A stretch of 64,000 nt of DNA from Ancylobacter sonchi (GCF_018390695.1 NZ_JAHBGF010000028.1:372001-436000), one strand, 5' to 3'; shown: positions 40,695-50,883, counted from the first letter of the stretch. Program-made: numbers and translations. Notes: generated by a model not told the origin, from the letters alone.

Positions 40695-41561
40695 ATGCCC
40701 ACATCCTCCTCCCGTCGCCGCCCCTTCCTCGCGGCCGCCGCCGGCGCCGTGCTCGCCCTGGTGTTCGCCGCGCCGGCGGCCCTCGCCCAGGAGCAGCGCC
40801 CGGCCGCCGAGACCATCAAGCGCTTCCAGGTGCCGGAGGCCCGCCAGGCGGTCGCGGTGACCGAGCGCTCTTTCTACGCCATCGACAACCGCACCATCGC
40901 CAAGTTCGACAAGGGGACCGGCAAGCAGGTCGCCAAGTGGGAAGGGCCGAAGGGTGGGCCGATCCTGCATCTCGACAGCGGCGTGGTGCGCGACGGCAAG
41001 CTCTACACCGCCCATTCCAACTATCCGGACTGGCCGATGGTCTCTTCGGTCGAGGTGTGGGATGCCGAGACGCTGAAGCATCTGGAGAGCCACAGCTTCG
41101 GCATCGACCGTGGCTCCTTCACCTGGCTGGACCGCGACCCGCAGGGCCGCTGGTGGGGTGCCTTCGCTAACTACAACCGGGTATTCGAGAAGAGCCCGCT
41201 GGCCTATGGCAACAAGTTCAACACCCAGATCGTGCGCTTCAATCCCGACTGGAGCGTCGCCGAGGCATTCGTCTATCCAGATGCGCTGGTGGCGCGCTTC
41301 CAGGACATGAGCAATTCCGGCGGCGCCTTCGGAGCTGACGGCCGGCTCTACATCACCGGCCACGACAATGCCGAGCTCTATGTCATCGCCCCGCCGGAGA
41401 TGGGCTCGGTCATGCAGTGGCTGGAGACCATTCCACTGGAGATCGGCGGCCAGGGCTTCGCCTTCGATCCCGCCGAGCGCGGCGTGGTGTGGGGACTGAT
41501 CCGCAACAAGGCCGGCGGCCCCAATGACGTGACGGTCAGCCGCCTGCCGCCGCGCCCGTGA
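40695..41561 (+). CDS. Exported protein of unknown function, beta-propeller-like
   Basis: 288 residues with a clear signal peptide (RRRPFLAAAAGAVLALVFAA, ending AALA before QEQ), so periplasmic. The mature part has repeated strand-turn units such as AIDNRTIAKFDKGTGKQVAKW, EVWDAETLKHLES, FNPDWSVAEAFVYPDALV and GADGRLYITGHDNAELYVI, which suggest a small beta-propeller or lectin-like fold. AGGAGA lies 6 nt before the chosen ATG. No family name can be given with confidence; neighbours (icd, trmJ) do not suggest a role. Confidence 0.7.
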   Translation: MPTSSSRRRPFLAAAAGAVLALVFAAPAALAQEQRPAAETIKRFQVPEARQAVAVTERSFYAIDNRTIAKFDKGTGKQVAKWEGPKGGPILHLDSGVVRDGKLYTAHSNYPDWPMVSSVEVWDAETLKHLESHSFGIDRGSFTWLDRDPQGRWWGAFANYNRVFEKSPLAYGNKFNTQIVRFNPDWSVAEAFVYPDALVARFQDMSNSGGAFGADGRLYITGHDNAELYVIAPPEMGSVMQWLETIPLEIGGQGFAFDPAERGVVWGLIRNKAGGPNDVTVSRLPPRP

Positions 41562-41641
41562 GCGCGGGCGAGCTTCCCGCGACGGAACGGGGCTGAGCTT
41601 CGCCGGACCGTTCGATGCGCGTGCGATGCCCGTTCAAATTT

Positions 41642-41677
41642 GCTCGGACATGCTCTAGGAGGAGCGCATGTCCGAGC
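41642..41677. repeat. 11-bp perfect inverted repeat between two genes
   Basis: GCTCGGACATG (41642-41652) and its inverse (41667-41677) with an additional CTC/GAG pairing inside. It lies between the secreted protein gene and trmJ; it may terminate the former or be a dispersed intergenic palindrome. Confidence 0.65.
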
Positions 41678-41735
41678 TCATCGCCACCATCCCGCCCGCC
41701 CTGTGCCCTCTCCCGTTCCGCGAGGGGGTACGCTG

Positions 41736-42530
41736 ATGCCTGGCGCGGGAACCGACAGCACCAAGGCGTGGCACGAAGGCGGGCCGGTGGTGATCCTCGT
41801 CGAGCCGCAGCTCGGCGAGAATATCGGCGCGGCGGCACGCGCCATGGGCAATTTCGGATTGTCGCGGCTGCGCCTGGTCAATCCGCGCGAGGGCTGGCCG
41901 AACCCCAAATCGACCATCTTCGCCTCCGGTGCCGACCGCATCCTGGACAATGCGACGGTGTTCCCCGACGTGCGCGCGGCGGTGGCGGACCTCAAATTCG
42001 TCGTCGCCACCACGGCGCGCGAGCGCGGCATGGCGAAGCCGGTGATGGGCGCCGATGCCGCGGCGGCCGAGGTCGCGGGCCGTCTCTCGGTCGGCGAGGA
42101 TGTCGGCCTGCTGTTCGGCCGCGAGCGCACCGGCCTCTATACCGAGGAGGTCTCGTTCGCCGATGCCATCCTCACTTTGCCGGTGAACCCGGCCTTCGCC
42201 TCGCTCAATCTCGGCACCGCCGTCGCGGTCGTCGGCTATGAATGGTACAAGATCGCGTCCGCCGGCGCCCTGCCGTTCCAGCCCCCGGACCGCTCGCCGC
42301 TCGCCGACAAGGGGGACCTGTTCGCCTTCTTCGACCATGTCGAGCGCGAACTGGACACGGCCGGCTTCTTCCACTCGCCGGAAAAGAAGCCGTCGACCAT
42401 CCGCAACATTCGCAACATCTTCCACCGCGTCAGCCTGACCCGGCAGGATCTGGCGACGCTGCACGGTGTCATCACCGCGCTGGTAGAGGGGCGGGAAGGA
42501 CGGCTGGCCCGCCGCAAGCGCGAGGGCTGA
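41736..42530 (+). CDS. trmJ: tRNA (cytidine/uridine-32-2'-O)-methyltransferase
   Basis: SPOUT-fold enzyme that 2'-O-methylates position 32 of certain tRNAs, 264 residues. The knot motifs are VILVEPQLGENIGAAARAMG, LLFGRERTGLYTEE and ASLNLGTAVAVVGYE, in the order typical of TrmJ. The longer TrmJ-specific C-terminus (KPSTIRNIRNIFHR) is present. Start at 41736 is supported by GAGGGGG 7 nt upstream. Monocistronic, convergent with dctA across a shared hairpin. Confidence 0.92.
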   Translation: MPGAGTDSTKAWHEGGPVVILVEPQLGENIGAAARAMGNFGLSRLRLVNPREGWPNPKSTIFASGADRILDNATVFPDVRAAVADLKFVVATTARERGMAKPVMGADAAAAEVAGRLSVGEDVGLLFGRERTGLYTEEVSFADAILTLPVNPAFASLNLGTAVAVVGYEWYKIASAGALPFQPPDRSPLADKGDLFAFFDHVERELDTAGFFHSPEKKPSTIRNIRNIFHRVSLTRQDLATLHGVITALVEGREGRLARRKREG

Positions 42531-42573
42531 CCGCGCGGGTCCGCCTCCGCCGGCCTGCGGTCTTCCAAAACGA

Positions 42574-42599
42574 CGAACGCGGCCCGGAGGCCGCGTTCG
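42574..42599. terminator. Bidirectional terminator between trmJ and dctA
   Basis: Perfect 11-bp stem CGAACGCGGCC with a CGGA loop, between convergent genes. On the minus strand it is followed by TCGTTTT, favouring intrinsic termination of dctA. Confidence 0.7.
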
Positions 42600-42626
42600 C
42601 ATGTCATGTCCCGATATGAGGCCGGA

Positions 42627-43973
42627 TCACTCGGCCGGCGCCGGGGAGGGCGCGATGGCGATTTCCGGCAGCGGATCGGGCAGGGTTGCCTCGCCGGCCA
42701 GCGCCCGGCGCAGCTTGTCGGCGTCGAGCTCGCCTTCCCAGCGCGCCACCACGATGGTCGCCACCGCATTGCCGATGAAATTGGTCAGCGCGCGGCATTC
42801 CGACATGAAGCGGTCGATGCCGAGGATCAGCGCCATGCCGGCGACCGGCACCGAGGGCACCACCGAGAGGGTAGCCGCCAGGGTGATGAAGCCGGCGCCG
42901 GTGATGCCCGCCGCGCCCTTGGAGGACAGCATGGCGACCAGCAGCAGCAGGATCTGGTCCCACAGGCTCAGCTCGATGCCGGTGGCCTGGGCGATGAACA
43001 GCGCCGCCAGCGTCATGTAAATGTTGGTGCCGTCGAGATTGAAGGAATAGCCGGTCGGGATGACCAGACCGACCACCGACTTCTTGCAGCCGGCGCGCTC
43101 CATCTTCTCCATCAGGCTCGGCAGCGCCGCTTCCGAGGAGGAGGTGCCGAGCACCAGCAGCAGCTCTTCCTTGATGTAGCGCAGCAGCGCGAGGATCGAG
43201 AAGCCGTTGTAGCGCGCCACCGCGCCGAGCACGACCAGCACGAACAGCAGGCTGGTGAGGTAGAAGGTGGCGATCAGCATGGCGAGATTGGCGACCGAGC
43301 CGATGCCGTATTTGCCGATGGTAAAGGCCATGGCGCCGAAGGCGCCGATCGGCGCGGCCTTCATCAGGATCGACACCAGCTTGAACATCGCCTGCGACAG
43401 CGAGGTGAAGAACTCCATCACCGGATGGCCACGCTCGCCGATGATGCCGAGCGCGATGCCGAACAGCACGGCGAAGAACAGCACCTGCAGGATGTCGCCG
43501 GAGGCGAGCGCGCTGGTCGGCGTGTTCGGAATGATGTTCATCAGGAAGCCGACGATCGTCTGATCGTGGACCTTCTCGGTATAGGTCGCCACCGCCTTCG
43601 GATCGAACGAGGCGGGATCGATGTTCAGCCCCGCGCCGGGCTGCACCACATTGGCGACGACGAGGCCGATGATCAGCGCCAACGTCGAGAAGGTGAGGAA
43701 GTACAGCATCGCCTTGCCGGCGACCCGCCCGACCTTGCCGAGGTCGCGCATGCCGGCGATGCCGGTGACCACGGTGAGGAAGATCACCGGGGCGATGATC
43801 ATCTTCACCAGCTTGATGAAGGCGTCGCCCAGCGGCTTCATGTCGGTGCCGAGCGAGGGATAGTAGTGACCGAGCGCGATACCCGCCGCGATGGCGACGA
43901 GAACCTGCACATAGAGGTGCTGGTAGAATTTCCGGGGCTTGGCCGGAACGGGAGCGGAAATGGCGTGCGCCAT
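42627..43973 (-). CDS. dctA: C4-dicarboxylate:H+/Na+ symporter
   Basis: Inner-membrane carrier importing succinate, fumarate and malate, 448 residues of the glutamate/dicarboxylate symporter fold. Signatures are the N-terminal [20 protein letters not shown], the first hairpin tip [11 protein letters not shown], the TM7 motif [14 protein letters not shown] and the second tip [14 protein letters not shown]. In rhizobia this gene is essential for using dicarboxylates. It is transcribed from a sigma-54 promoter at 44076-44092 under control of the divergently encoded DctB/DctD. Confidence 0.97.
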   Translation of the reverse strand: MAHAISAPVPAKPRKFYQHLYVQVLVAIAAGIALGHYYPSLGTDMKPLGDAFIKLVKMIIAPVIFLTVVTGIAGMRDLGKVGRVAGKAMLYFLTFSTLALIIGLVVANVVQPGAGLNIDPASFDPKAVATYTEKVHDQTIVGFLMNIIPNTPTSALASGDILQVLFFAVLFGIALGIIGERGHPVMEFFTSLSQAMFKLVSILMKAAPIGAFGAMAFTIGKYGIGSVANLAMLIATFYLTSLLFVLVVLGAVARYNGFSILALLRYIKEELLLVLGTSSSEAALPSLMEKMERAGCKKSVVGLVIPTGYSFNLDGTNIYMTLAALFIAQATGIELSLWDQILLLLVAMLSSKGAAGITGAGFITLAATLSVVPSVPVAGMALILGIDRFMSECRALTNFIGNAVATIVVARWEGELDADKLRRALAGEATLPDPLPEIAIAPSPAPAE

Positions 43974-44075
43974 GTTGCTTTCCTCCTAGGGAACCGTCGT
44001 CGCCTCGTTGTCCTGGGCGTCGCTGGGAGCCGTGACTGTGGTGGACCGGCGCGAGACGCGCCTTCCCGTCCCTTG

Positions 44076-44092
44076 CGCAAGGCGCATGCCAA
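44076..44092 (-). promoter_or_regulatory. Sigma-54 (-24/-12) promoter of dctA
   Basis: On the minus strand the sequence TTGGCATGCGCCTTGCG has GG at 44089-44090 and GC at 44077-44078 with exactly 10 bases between, matching TGGCAC-N5-TTGC. The start of transcription would be about 90 bp before the dctA ATG. Confidence 0.9.
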
Positions 44093-44174
44093 CAATGCCG
44101 AAAACGGCACGGTAAATTAACGCCTTGTTATCGAATGACTTTTCGCGGGAGATCGGCGTAACCTCTCGACATGT

Positions 44175-44192
44175 TGTGTGGAATTCCACACA
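44175..44192. promoter_or_regulatory. DctD-type upstream activator site 1
   Basis: Core of a perfect 20-bp palindrome (TTGTGTGGAATTCCACACAA at 44174-44193). It lies about 97 bp upstream of the -12 of the dctA promoter, an enhancer position typical of sigma-54 activators. Confidence 0.85.
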
Positions 44193-44206
44193 ATGACATC
44201 CGATCC

Positions 44207-44224
44207 TGTGCGATATTCCGCACG
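44207..44224. promoter_or_regulatory. DctD-type upstream activator site 2
   Basis: TGTGCGATATTCCGCACG aligns with site 1 in the same register (TGTG..G..ATTCC.CAC), 32 bp away or about three helical turns. The tandem pair suits cooperative DctD binding. It also lies 26 bp before dctB, so DctD could autoregulate dctBD. Confidence 0.75.
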
Positions 44225-44250
44225 TATTCCGTCGCCCGGAGACGTCCCTT

Positions 44251-46056
44251 ATGTCCGAGATGCGCCGTCTCCGGCCCTCCGCGCGCTGGCTGCTCGCCGG
44301 GGTGGCCGGCGTTGCGCTGCTGACCGGGCTCGACATCGCGGCCCGCTATGGCGCGGAGCGATGGGCGCTCGGCGAGGTGCGGGCGGGGGCCGAGGCGGCG
44401 GCCACGTTCCGCGCCGCAATGCTGCGCAGCGAGATCGAGAAGCAGCGCACCCTGCCGGTCATCCTGGCACAGGACCCCGACGTCCGTACGGCACTGGAAA
44501 GCCGCGATCCCGCACGGATCGCCGCGCTCAACACCAAGCTGGAGGCGCTCGCCGCCGCCACCCGCGCCGGCGTGATCTATGTGATCGACGCCGGCGGCAT
44601 CGCCATCGCCGCCAGCAATTACCGGCTGCCGATCAGCTTCGTCGGCAACGACTATGCGTTCCGGCCCTATTTCACCCGCAGCATGGCGGAGGGCGGCTTC
44701 GAGCATTTCGCGCTCGGCACGGTGAGCCACAAGCCGGGGCTCTATATCGCCAGCCGGATCGGCGCGGCCGAGCAGCCGATCGGCGTGGTGGTCGCCAAGG
44801 CGGAGTTCGACGAGGTCGAGACCGACTGGCGCCGCGCCGCCGATCCGACCTTCGTGACCGATCCGCGCGACATCGTGCTGGTGACCAGCGTGGCGGACTG
44901 GCGGTTCCGCGCCATCACCCCGATCCCGGCCGACCAGCGCGAGGCGATCCGCGCCAGCCTGCAATTCGGCGACGCCTCGCTCGACCTGCTGCCGCTCCGC
45001 GCCGAGGAGGGCGGGCGGGTGGAGTGGCCGCGGGCGCAGGGCGAGCGGAGCTTCATCGAGGCGTCGGTCGCGGTGCCGACCACCCGCTGGACGCTGCATG
45101 TGCTGGAGCCGCTCTCCGCGACGCTGCGACTTGCCGGGCTGGCGGCGCGGCTGAGCGCCCTGCTGGTCGGCCTCGCGGTGATCGGTGCGGCAGCGCTGGT
45201 GCTGGTCCGTCGCCGCCGGCTTGGCGAGGAGCGACGCCAGCAGGCGCAGATGCGCCGCGAGTTGGAGGCCCGCGTCGGGGAACGCACCGTCGAGCTCAGC
45301 GACGCCAATGATCGCCTGCGCGCGGAGATGGAGGAGCGCCGCCGCGCCGAAGCCGCCGCCCGCACCGCGCAGGACGAACTCGCGCAGGCGAGCAAGCTCG
45401 CCGTGCTCGGCCAGATCGCCGCCAGCGTCGCCCATGAGGTCAACCAGCCGGTCGCCGCCATCCGCACCTTCGCCGACAATGGCGGCCTGCTGCTGGAGCG
45501 CGGGCAGCTGGAGGTGGCGCGGGGCAATTTCGCCACCATCGCCTCGCTCACCGAGCGCATCGGCGCCATCACCCAGGAGATGCGCGCCTTCGCCCGCAAG
45601 AGCCCCGCCGCCATCGGCGAGGTGGCGCTGCGCCCGGCCATCGAGGGGGCGCTGATCCTGGTCGGCCATCGCCTGCGCCAGAACGCCATCGAGCTGGTGC
45701 TCGACCTGCCGCTGGACGAGGTGGCCGTACGGGCCGAGCGCTGGCGGCTGGAGCAGGTGCTGGTGAACCTGCTGCAGAACGCCGTCGAGGCACTGGCGGG
45801 GCGGGAAGGGGCGCAGATCCGCCTCGGCGTCCGCGTCGCGCCGGCAACTGTCGAGCTGGTCGTCGCCGATAACGGGCCGGGCCTGCCGCCCGACGTGCTC
45901 GACAAGCTGTTCGTGCCGTTCACCACCACCAAGCCGGACGGGCTCGGGCTCGGGCTGGTCATCTCGCACGACATCGTCGCCGAATTCGGCGGCCGGCTGA
46001 GCGCCGCCAATGAAGGCGGTGCGGTCTTCACCCTCACTTTGCCGAGGCTTCACTGA
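44251..46056 (+). CDS. dctB: C4-dicarboxylate sensor histidine kinase DctB
   Basis: Membrane sensor kinase, 601 residues. An N-terminal helix (about 13-33) is followed by a periplasmic double-PAS (dCache) domain to about 290 with [17 protein letters not shown], the dicarboxylate-binding block, then a second helix. The cytoplasmic part has a coiled linker, the H-box [20 protein letters not shown] with phospho-acceptor His395, and ATPase boxes [17 protein letters not shown] and GLGLGLVI. It overlaps dctD by one base (stop and start share A). Phosphorylates DctD when succinate is present. Confidence 0.96.
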   Translation: MSEMRRLRPSARWLLAGVAGVALLTGLDIAARYGAERWALGEVRAGAEAAATFRAAMLRSEIEKQRTLPVILAQDPDVRTALESRDPARIAALNTKLEALAAATRAGVIYVIDAGGIAIAASNYRLPISFVGNDYAFRPYFTRSMAEGGFEHFALGTVSHKPGLYIASRIGAAEQPIGVVVAKAEFDEVETDWRRAADPTFVTDPRDIVLVTSVADWRFRAITPIPADQREAIRASLQFGDASLDLLPLRAEEGGRVEWPRAQGERSFIEASVAVPTTRWTLHVLEPLSATLRLAGLAARLSALLVGLAVIGAAALVLVRRRRLGEERRQQAQMRRELEARVGERTVELSDANDRLRAEMEERRRAEAAARTAQDELAQASKLAVLGQIAASVAHEVNQPVAAIRTFADNGGLLLERGQLEVARGNFATIASLTERIGAITQEMRAFARKSPAAIGEVALRPAIEGALILVGHRLRQNAIELVLDLPLDEVAVRAERWRLEQVLVNLLQNAVEALAGREGAQIRLGVRVAPATVELVVADNGPGLPPDVLDKLFVPFTTTKPDGLGLGLVISHDIVAEFGGRLSAANEGGAVFTLTLPRLH

Positions 46057-47387
46057 TGGACGTGGCCTTCATCGACGACGACGAGACGCTGCGCGCCGCC
46101 AATGTGCAGGCGCTGATGCTCGCCGGCTTCAAGGTCACCGCCTATCCCTCGGCGGTGGAGGCGCTGGAGGAGATCGACGCCGAATTTCCCGGCGTCGTCG
46201 TCACCGATGTGCGCATGCCGCGCATCGACGGGCTGGAGCTGTTCCGCCGGCTCCGGCGCCGCGACGAGGAACTGCCGGTCATTCTGGTCACCGGCCATGG
46301 CGATATCGGCATGGCGGTCGAGGCGATGCGGGAGGGCGCCTACGACTTCATCGCCAAGCCCTACGCGCTCGACCGCCTCTTGGTGGCGGTGCGCCACGCG
46401 CTCGACAAGCGCCGCCTGGTCCTGGAGAACCGCGCGCTGCGCCGCCGGGCCGAGGCGGCCTCGCCCGGCGAGCCGCTGATCGGCGAGACGCCGGCGATGC
46501 AGCGGCTGCGCCAGACATTGCGCCAGATCGCCGATGCCGACATCGACGTGCTGGTGGAGGGCGAGACCGGCAGCGGCAAGGAGGTGGTGGCGCAGACACT
46601 GCACCGCTGGAGCCCGCGCGCGAGCCGCCCCTTCGTGGCGGTGAATTGCGGGGCGCTGCCGGAAAATGTCATCGAGAGCGAGCTGTTCGGCCACGACGCC
46701 GGCGCCTTCACCGGCGCGCTGAAGAAGCGCGTGGGGCGCGTCGAGCACGCCAGCGGTGGCACGCTGTTCCTCGACGAGATCGAGGCAATGTCGCCTGCGC
46801 TGCAGGTCAAGATGCTGCGGGTGCTGGAAGCGCGCGAGATCACCCCGCTCGGCACCAATGAGGTGCGCCGCGTCGACATCCGGGTAATCGCCGCCTCCAA
46901 GGCCGATCTCGCCGAGCTGGTGCGGCAGGGCAGCTTCCGCGAGGACCTGTATTACCGGCTGCATGTCGCCTTCGTCCGCATTCCGCCGCTGCGCGAGCGC
47001 CGCGAGGACGTGCCGCTGCTGTTCGGCCATTTCCTCGGCCGCGCCGCCAAGCGCTTCCGCCGCGAGCCGCCGCTGCTCGATGCCGCCGTCCGCCGGCACC
47101 TCGACACCCATGACTGGCCGGGCAATGTGCGCGAGCTCGCCCATTACGCCGAGCGCTTCGCGCTCGGCCTCGCCTCCGCGCCGGCACCGGCGGCCGGGGA
47201 GGGCGCCACCACCCTGCCCGAGCGGGTCGATGCCTTCGAAGCGCTGCAGATCCGCGATGCGCTCGCCGCCTGCCAGGGTGACATCCAGGCGACGCTGCGC
47301 ACGCTCGGCATTCCCCGCAAGACGCTCTACGACAAGCTGAAGCGCCACGGCATCGACCAGTCGCGCTTCCGCCCGGCGGGTGGCTGA
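46056..47387 (+). CDS. dctD: Sigma-54-dependent response regulator DctD
   Basis: NtrC-family activator, 443 residues. The receiver domain has phospho-acceptor Asp51 in [10 protein letters not shown]. The AAA+ domain has Walker [14 protein letters not shown] and the sigma-54 contact loop GAFTGA (residues 216-221), and [13 protein letters not shown] as Walker B. A Fis-type helix-turn-helix closes the protein ([20 protein letters not shown]). It opens the dctA promoter from the two upstream sites at 44175-44224. Sequence looks intact and functional. Confidence 0.97.
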   Translation: MDVAFIDDDETLRAANVQALMLAGFKVTAYPSAVEALEEIDAEFPGVVVTDVRMPRIDGLELFRRLRRRDEELPVILVTGHGDIGMAVEAMREGAYDFIAKPYALDRLLVAVRHALDKRRLVLENRALRRRAEAASPGEPLIGETPAMQRLRQTLRQIADADIDVLVEGETGSGKEVVAQTLHRWSPRASRPFVAVNCGALPENVIESELFGHDAGAFTGALKKRVGRVEHASGGTLFLDEIEAMSPALQVKMLRVLEAREITPLGTNEVRRVDIRVIAASKADLAELVRQGSFREDLYYRLHVAFVRIPPLRERREDVPLLFGHFLGRAAKRFRREPPLLDAAVRRHLDTHDWPGNVRELAHYAERFALGLASAPAPAAGEGATTLPERVDAFEALQIRDALAACQGDIQATLRTLGIPRKTLYDKLKRHGIDQSRFRPAGG

Positions 47388-47405
47388 CGCGGCTTCTCGC
47401 GTGGC

Positions 47406-48437
47406 CTAGCGCGCGCAGCTGAGCGCGGTGAAGAGGGTGGACAATTGCCCGCCGGTGCGCGCCGAGGCGTGATCCCTGAGACTGGCAGGGAGCTGACCAC
47501 CATCCATCGCGTCGAGCCAGCCGGGATTGCTGACCGGCAGTTGCGGCTGCCCGGCGCGCGGCGCGAGCCACTGAGGATCGGCCAGGATGCGGTGCAACGC
47601 GCCGTCGAGCTTCGCCAGGGTGGCACGTTCATCCGCAGGCATCGGATCGCCGAAGCAGGAGCGGATGTCGCCGTAGACCATGACGGGCATCGCCGCGAAG
47701 AAGTGATAGTGCGACGCCTTGGGGCCGCGCGACATTTCACGCGGAAGCGTGCCGTCCGGCTGGGTATCGGCGAGGGAGAGCGACACGCGGCCATTGGCCC
47801 ACTGCACGAGATCGGGCTGGCCGGCGAGATATCCGGTGGTGCCCACGCCGAGCGCCGCCCACAATATGTGATTGTTCAGCTGGGTGTGCCTGTCGTGGAA
47901 CTCCATCACCTCCCGGGCGAGTTGCGTCAGCCATGACAGCGAGTCCGGGGAGAGCGGGATGCCGGCGCGCTGCAGCTTGAAGGCCGCCAGCGACATGCCC
48001 GCGACCGCCCATTGCAGCTCGTAGCCGGAGCGCATCTGCCGCGGCTTGTCCACCAGCAGGGAGTCCTCGCGCCCTTCCTGTTGCAGGATGTCGTTGATGC
48101 AGCCGACATCGAAGGGGACCGATCGCGGGTCGCCGCTGGCGGTTGCGGCGGCGGAGCGCTTGGCCGCTTTCGTCACGGCGTCGTCCGACAAGCGGCCGAC
48201 GAGGGCGGTGAAACGCCGTATGTTGGCGATACCGTCGTCGTACTCGTCCTGCTTCTGCTTGAGCGCATCCGAGCCGGGAGCGAGAGTCGGGTTCATCCGC
48301 ACCTCGACCCGCTTCGGCAGCGGGGGCGGATTGGGACACGACTGCGCGGCCGCCGGCCGGCCACCGCCGGCCAGCGAGAGGGCGACGAGAAAGGCAAGGC
48401 AAAGGATCCGCGTTCCGTGCGGGCGGAATACCGTCAT
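47406..48437 (-). CDS. Exported alginate-lyase-family protein
   Basis: 343-residue periplasmic protein with a signal peptide (RILCLAFLVALSLAGG, cleaved after PAAA). The fold is the alpha-barrel of AlgL (polysaccharide lyase 5-like). The catalytic motifs are TQLNNHILWAALG (Asn-His around residue 190) and GTLPREMSRGPKASHYH, with the Arg and Tyr expected in AlgL. Start at 48437 was chosen for GGAGGG upstream. No alginate biosynthesis genes are in the window, so it may cleave other uronate polymers. Convergent with dctD. Confidence 0.8.
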   Translation of the reverse strand: MTVFRPHGTRILCLAFLVALSLAGGGRPAAAQSCPNPPPLPKRVEVRMNPTLAPGSDALKQKQDEYDDGIANIRRFTALVGRLSDDAVTKAAKRSAAATASGDPRSVPFDVGCINDILQQEGREDSLLVDKPRQMRSGYELQWAVAGMSLAAFKLQRAGIPLSPDSLSWLTQLAREVMEFHDRHTQLNNHILWAALGVGTTGYLAGQPDLVQWANGRVSLSLADTQPDGTLPREMSRGPKASHYHFFAAMPVMVYGDIRSCFGDPMPADERATLAKLDGALHRILADPQWLAPRAGQPQLPVSNPGWLDAMDGGQLPASLRDHASARTGGQLSTLFTALSCAR

Positions 48438-48931
48438 GCTCAAACTGCCCTCCATGTGCCGCGCGCCTGTGAGCGTCGAGAATCCGCTCCAGCATCCTGC
48501 CGGCCAAGCTGGAATGGGTATGCAGCAACTTCAAGGCCGGAGCGATGACGCAGGCGTGAGTTCCGGCGTGCCGCATCTGCGATGCCGAGCCTGCCCCGCC
48601 GCCGGGCCGCGTTGCCCGACAACGGCGAACGGCGCCCTCCGCGACGCAAGAGGTTCAGTATCGGCTTCGACGGTGCCGAGCAGGAGCAGCCGGTGGAGCG
48701 GCCACGCCGCGCCAGGCGCATGGCGGAAGCTCGGCATGATCGCGGCCCGGCTGTGCGAGCATCGGCATGCACGTATGCCGATGACGACCGCCGCCCGCAT
48801 CGAGGAAGCGCGACGAAAGCGACCCCAGCATCGCGCGCCAAACCCGGAACGGCATTCCAGGGCGTCGCCGCGCGGGCGACGGCTCCGTCCCGGCGAACAA
48901 CGGCGTCGCCGGGACGATCGGTCGTCCCGGA
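48438..48931. other. Gap between lyase and glycan locus
   Basis: About 490 bases with no supported gene and no clear structured element. It separates the promoter side of the lyase gene from the 3' end of the glycan operon. Confidence 0.45.
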
Positions 48932-50719
48932 TCAGGCCGCGACCGCCGTGGCGGGCGATATGAGGCCGAGGCCGCGGGTCTTCAGCCGGTCGAGGATTTC
49001 CGCTTTCACCTGCGGATGGATGAACGGGCAGGATTCGATCAGGCGAACCGGGTCGACCAGCGGATTGGTCGGCCGATCAGGTCCGATCAGATCCTCCAGA
49101 TAGGAGCCCGCCGGGCACAGCACCGGCTCTGCGTCGTCGACGCCCATCGAGCTCCAATAGTCCTGGAACTTGAAGCCGTCACCCTTCTGGCGATCGCCGA
49201 ACTTGATCCAGACGCCTGGCACGCCAAGCGAGTGCGCCGCGATCAGGCCGTGCAGCGAACTCGACACGATGCGCCGGCACGAGAGGATCTGGTCGACCAC
49301 CTCCTCGATGCCGCCCATGATGTCGATCACGCGCACGCTGGCGCCCTTGCGGCTCGTGGGCAGCACGACCTCGTCATCCTTGTCCTTGAAATGCGGGATG
49401 ATGCCGTAGTCGTAGGTCGGCGTGACGTCGGGATGGTAGAGCAGCGGATAGAGCAGGGTGGGGTCGCCATAGATTTCCGGGCAGTCCACGCCCTGCTTGA
49501 GCAGCTTGGCGCGGGTGAGCGGGCCGCGCACCGCGAAGATCTTCCGCGGCGGTGTGGACACCCGGTCGTCGAAGCTGATGAAGCCGGTCCCCCAGACCAT
49601 CTCCGTCGGCGAAACGCTGGCGAGGCTGGATCCGATGACGATGTAGACCTGCTTGCCCTTCATCTTGGGCTTTTCGCTGGGATTGAAGACGTTCTTCCGG
49701 CTTATCAGATGCGCCAGCTCACGATTCAGCTTGTCGCCCCAATTGTGCTTGAGCCGCCCCTTTTCCGAGAAACGCACCAGCAGCACCGTGGTTTCCGGCT
49801 TGGCGGCCTCGAGAGCCTCCGGCACGGTCGGCGCAACGGGTTCCGGTTCGGGCTCCGGCTCCGGCTCGGCCGGAGGCGGGACGACGGAGAACCTCTCGAG
49901 GATCTCCTCGACTTCCTCCTGGGACTCCAGCTTCATCCGCTCGACCATGGCGGACTTGTTCTTGCTGGTGCCTTTTTCCTGGATGTTGCTGGCGCCGTGA
50001 TTGAGGAAATACAGCCCGGCGTGAAACGGGAACGGCGCGATCGGTCGGCCGAGTTCCGCGCAGATCTCGGGGTAGGAGGTATGATCGAGCAGCTTGTGCC
50101 AGATCGTCGTGCGATCATTGGTGTTCTTGGGAAGATCTTCCGTGGTCACCCAGAACGCCGCGCAAGATCCGCACTGCTTGTAGAACGACATCTTCGGCGG
50201 GCTGAAGACAGCGACATGTCCCGTCGAGGCATCGTAGAGATAGCCCTTGTCGGCATAATAGCCGAGCCGGTTGTCATCCGCGCGAATGTGCTTGCACACG
50301 TTGGGGTGCAGGAAATCGTCCGCATCGAGCGTATAGAAATAGAACCCCGTCAGCTCCGTACGGCGGAGTTGGGACAAGATGAGGCGGCGCTTCTTCTGCT
50401 TGTCGTTGCTGTATTGGCTGGGGTCGGTCGGCGGATCCCAATCGGCTTCCAGCCACACGACATTCTCGCCATACTTCCCGAGCTTCGGCTCGTCATGTCC
50501 CGCGATGGCGATGATGAAATTGTCGTCGGTCTGCTTGCTCAGGGCCGCGAGGGTAGCACGCAGGTTCGCTTCGACGATCAGCCACTGCTCCTCGCTGCGT
50601 TTTGCCTTCAGCGAAATACCGAATACAACCAGAGGAGATTCACGCTTAGCGGCCAGGCGATTGGTTTTATCAATAAAATTCTGCCTGATAATGTCGCGGT
50701 CAATTTCAGACGACTGCAT
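48932..50719 (-). CDS. Fusion of a glycosyltransferase-like domain and a polysaccharide pyruvyl transferase
   Basis: About 595 residues in two parts. The N-terminal ~270 residues resemble a GT-A type transferase (FYTLDADDFLHPNVCKHI supplies the acidic nucleotide-metal motif near 140). A Pro-Glu repeat linker (PEPEPEPEP) follows. The C-terminal ~280 residues match polysaccharide pyruvyl transferases (HNWGDKLNRELAHL, FAVRGPLTR, SSSLHGLIAAHSLGVPGVW). One protein could add a sugar and ketal-link pyruvate to a surface glycan. Start at 50719 is chosen for GAGGGC upstream. Last gene of the minus-strand glycan cluster, 164 bp after the DUF6270 gene. Confidence 0.75.
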   Translation of the reverse strand: MQSSEIDRDIIRQNFIDKTNRLAAKRESPLVVFGISLKAKRSEEQWLIVEANLRATLAALSKQTDDNFIIAIAGHDEPKLGKYGENVVWLEADWDPPTDPSQYSNDKQKKRRLILSQLRRTELTGFYFYTLDADDFLHPNVCKHIRADDNRLGYYADKGYLYDASTGHVAVFSPPKMSFYKQCGSCAAFWVTTEDLPKNTNDRTTIWHKLLDHTSYPEICAELGRPIAPFPFHAGLYFLNHGASNIQEKGTSKNKSAMVERMKLESQEEVEEILERFSVVPPPAEPEPEPEPEPVAPTVPEALEAAKPETTVLLVRFSEKGRLKHNWGDKLNRELAHLISRKNVFNPSEKPKMKGKQVYIVIGSSLASVSPTEMVWGTGFISFDDRVSTPPRKIFAVRGPLTRAKLLKQGVDCPEIYGDPTLLYPLLYHPDVTPTYDYGIIPHFKDKDDEVVLPTSRKGASVRVIDIMGGIEEVVDQILSCRRIVSSSLHGLIAAHSLGVPGVWIKFGDRQKGDGFKFQDYWSSMGVDDAEPVLCPAGSYLEDLIGPDRPTNPLVDPVRLIESCPFIHPQVKAEILDRLKTRGLGLISPATAVAA

Positions 50720-50815
50720 CCCAACGCCCTCGTTTCGCCCATGCATCTATAAGCATGAACGCTAGAAACTAAATAGCACGTACACGCGTAGCCCGATAGT
50801 TCAACGGCTATTCTG

Positions 50816-50836
50816 CTGCGTCAATACATGACGCAG
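50816..50836. terminator. Hairpin after the DUF6270 gene
   Basis: CTGCGTC-N7-GACGCAG, a 7-bp perfect stem 48 bp past the DUF6270 stop on the minus strand. No U-tract; weak evidence. Confidence 0.35.
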
Positions 50837-50883
50837 ATACCGCCTCACGAAGCCTCCGGCACGGACGGGAGCAAATACCCCGG

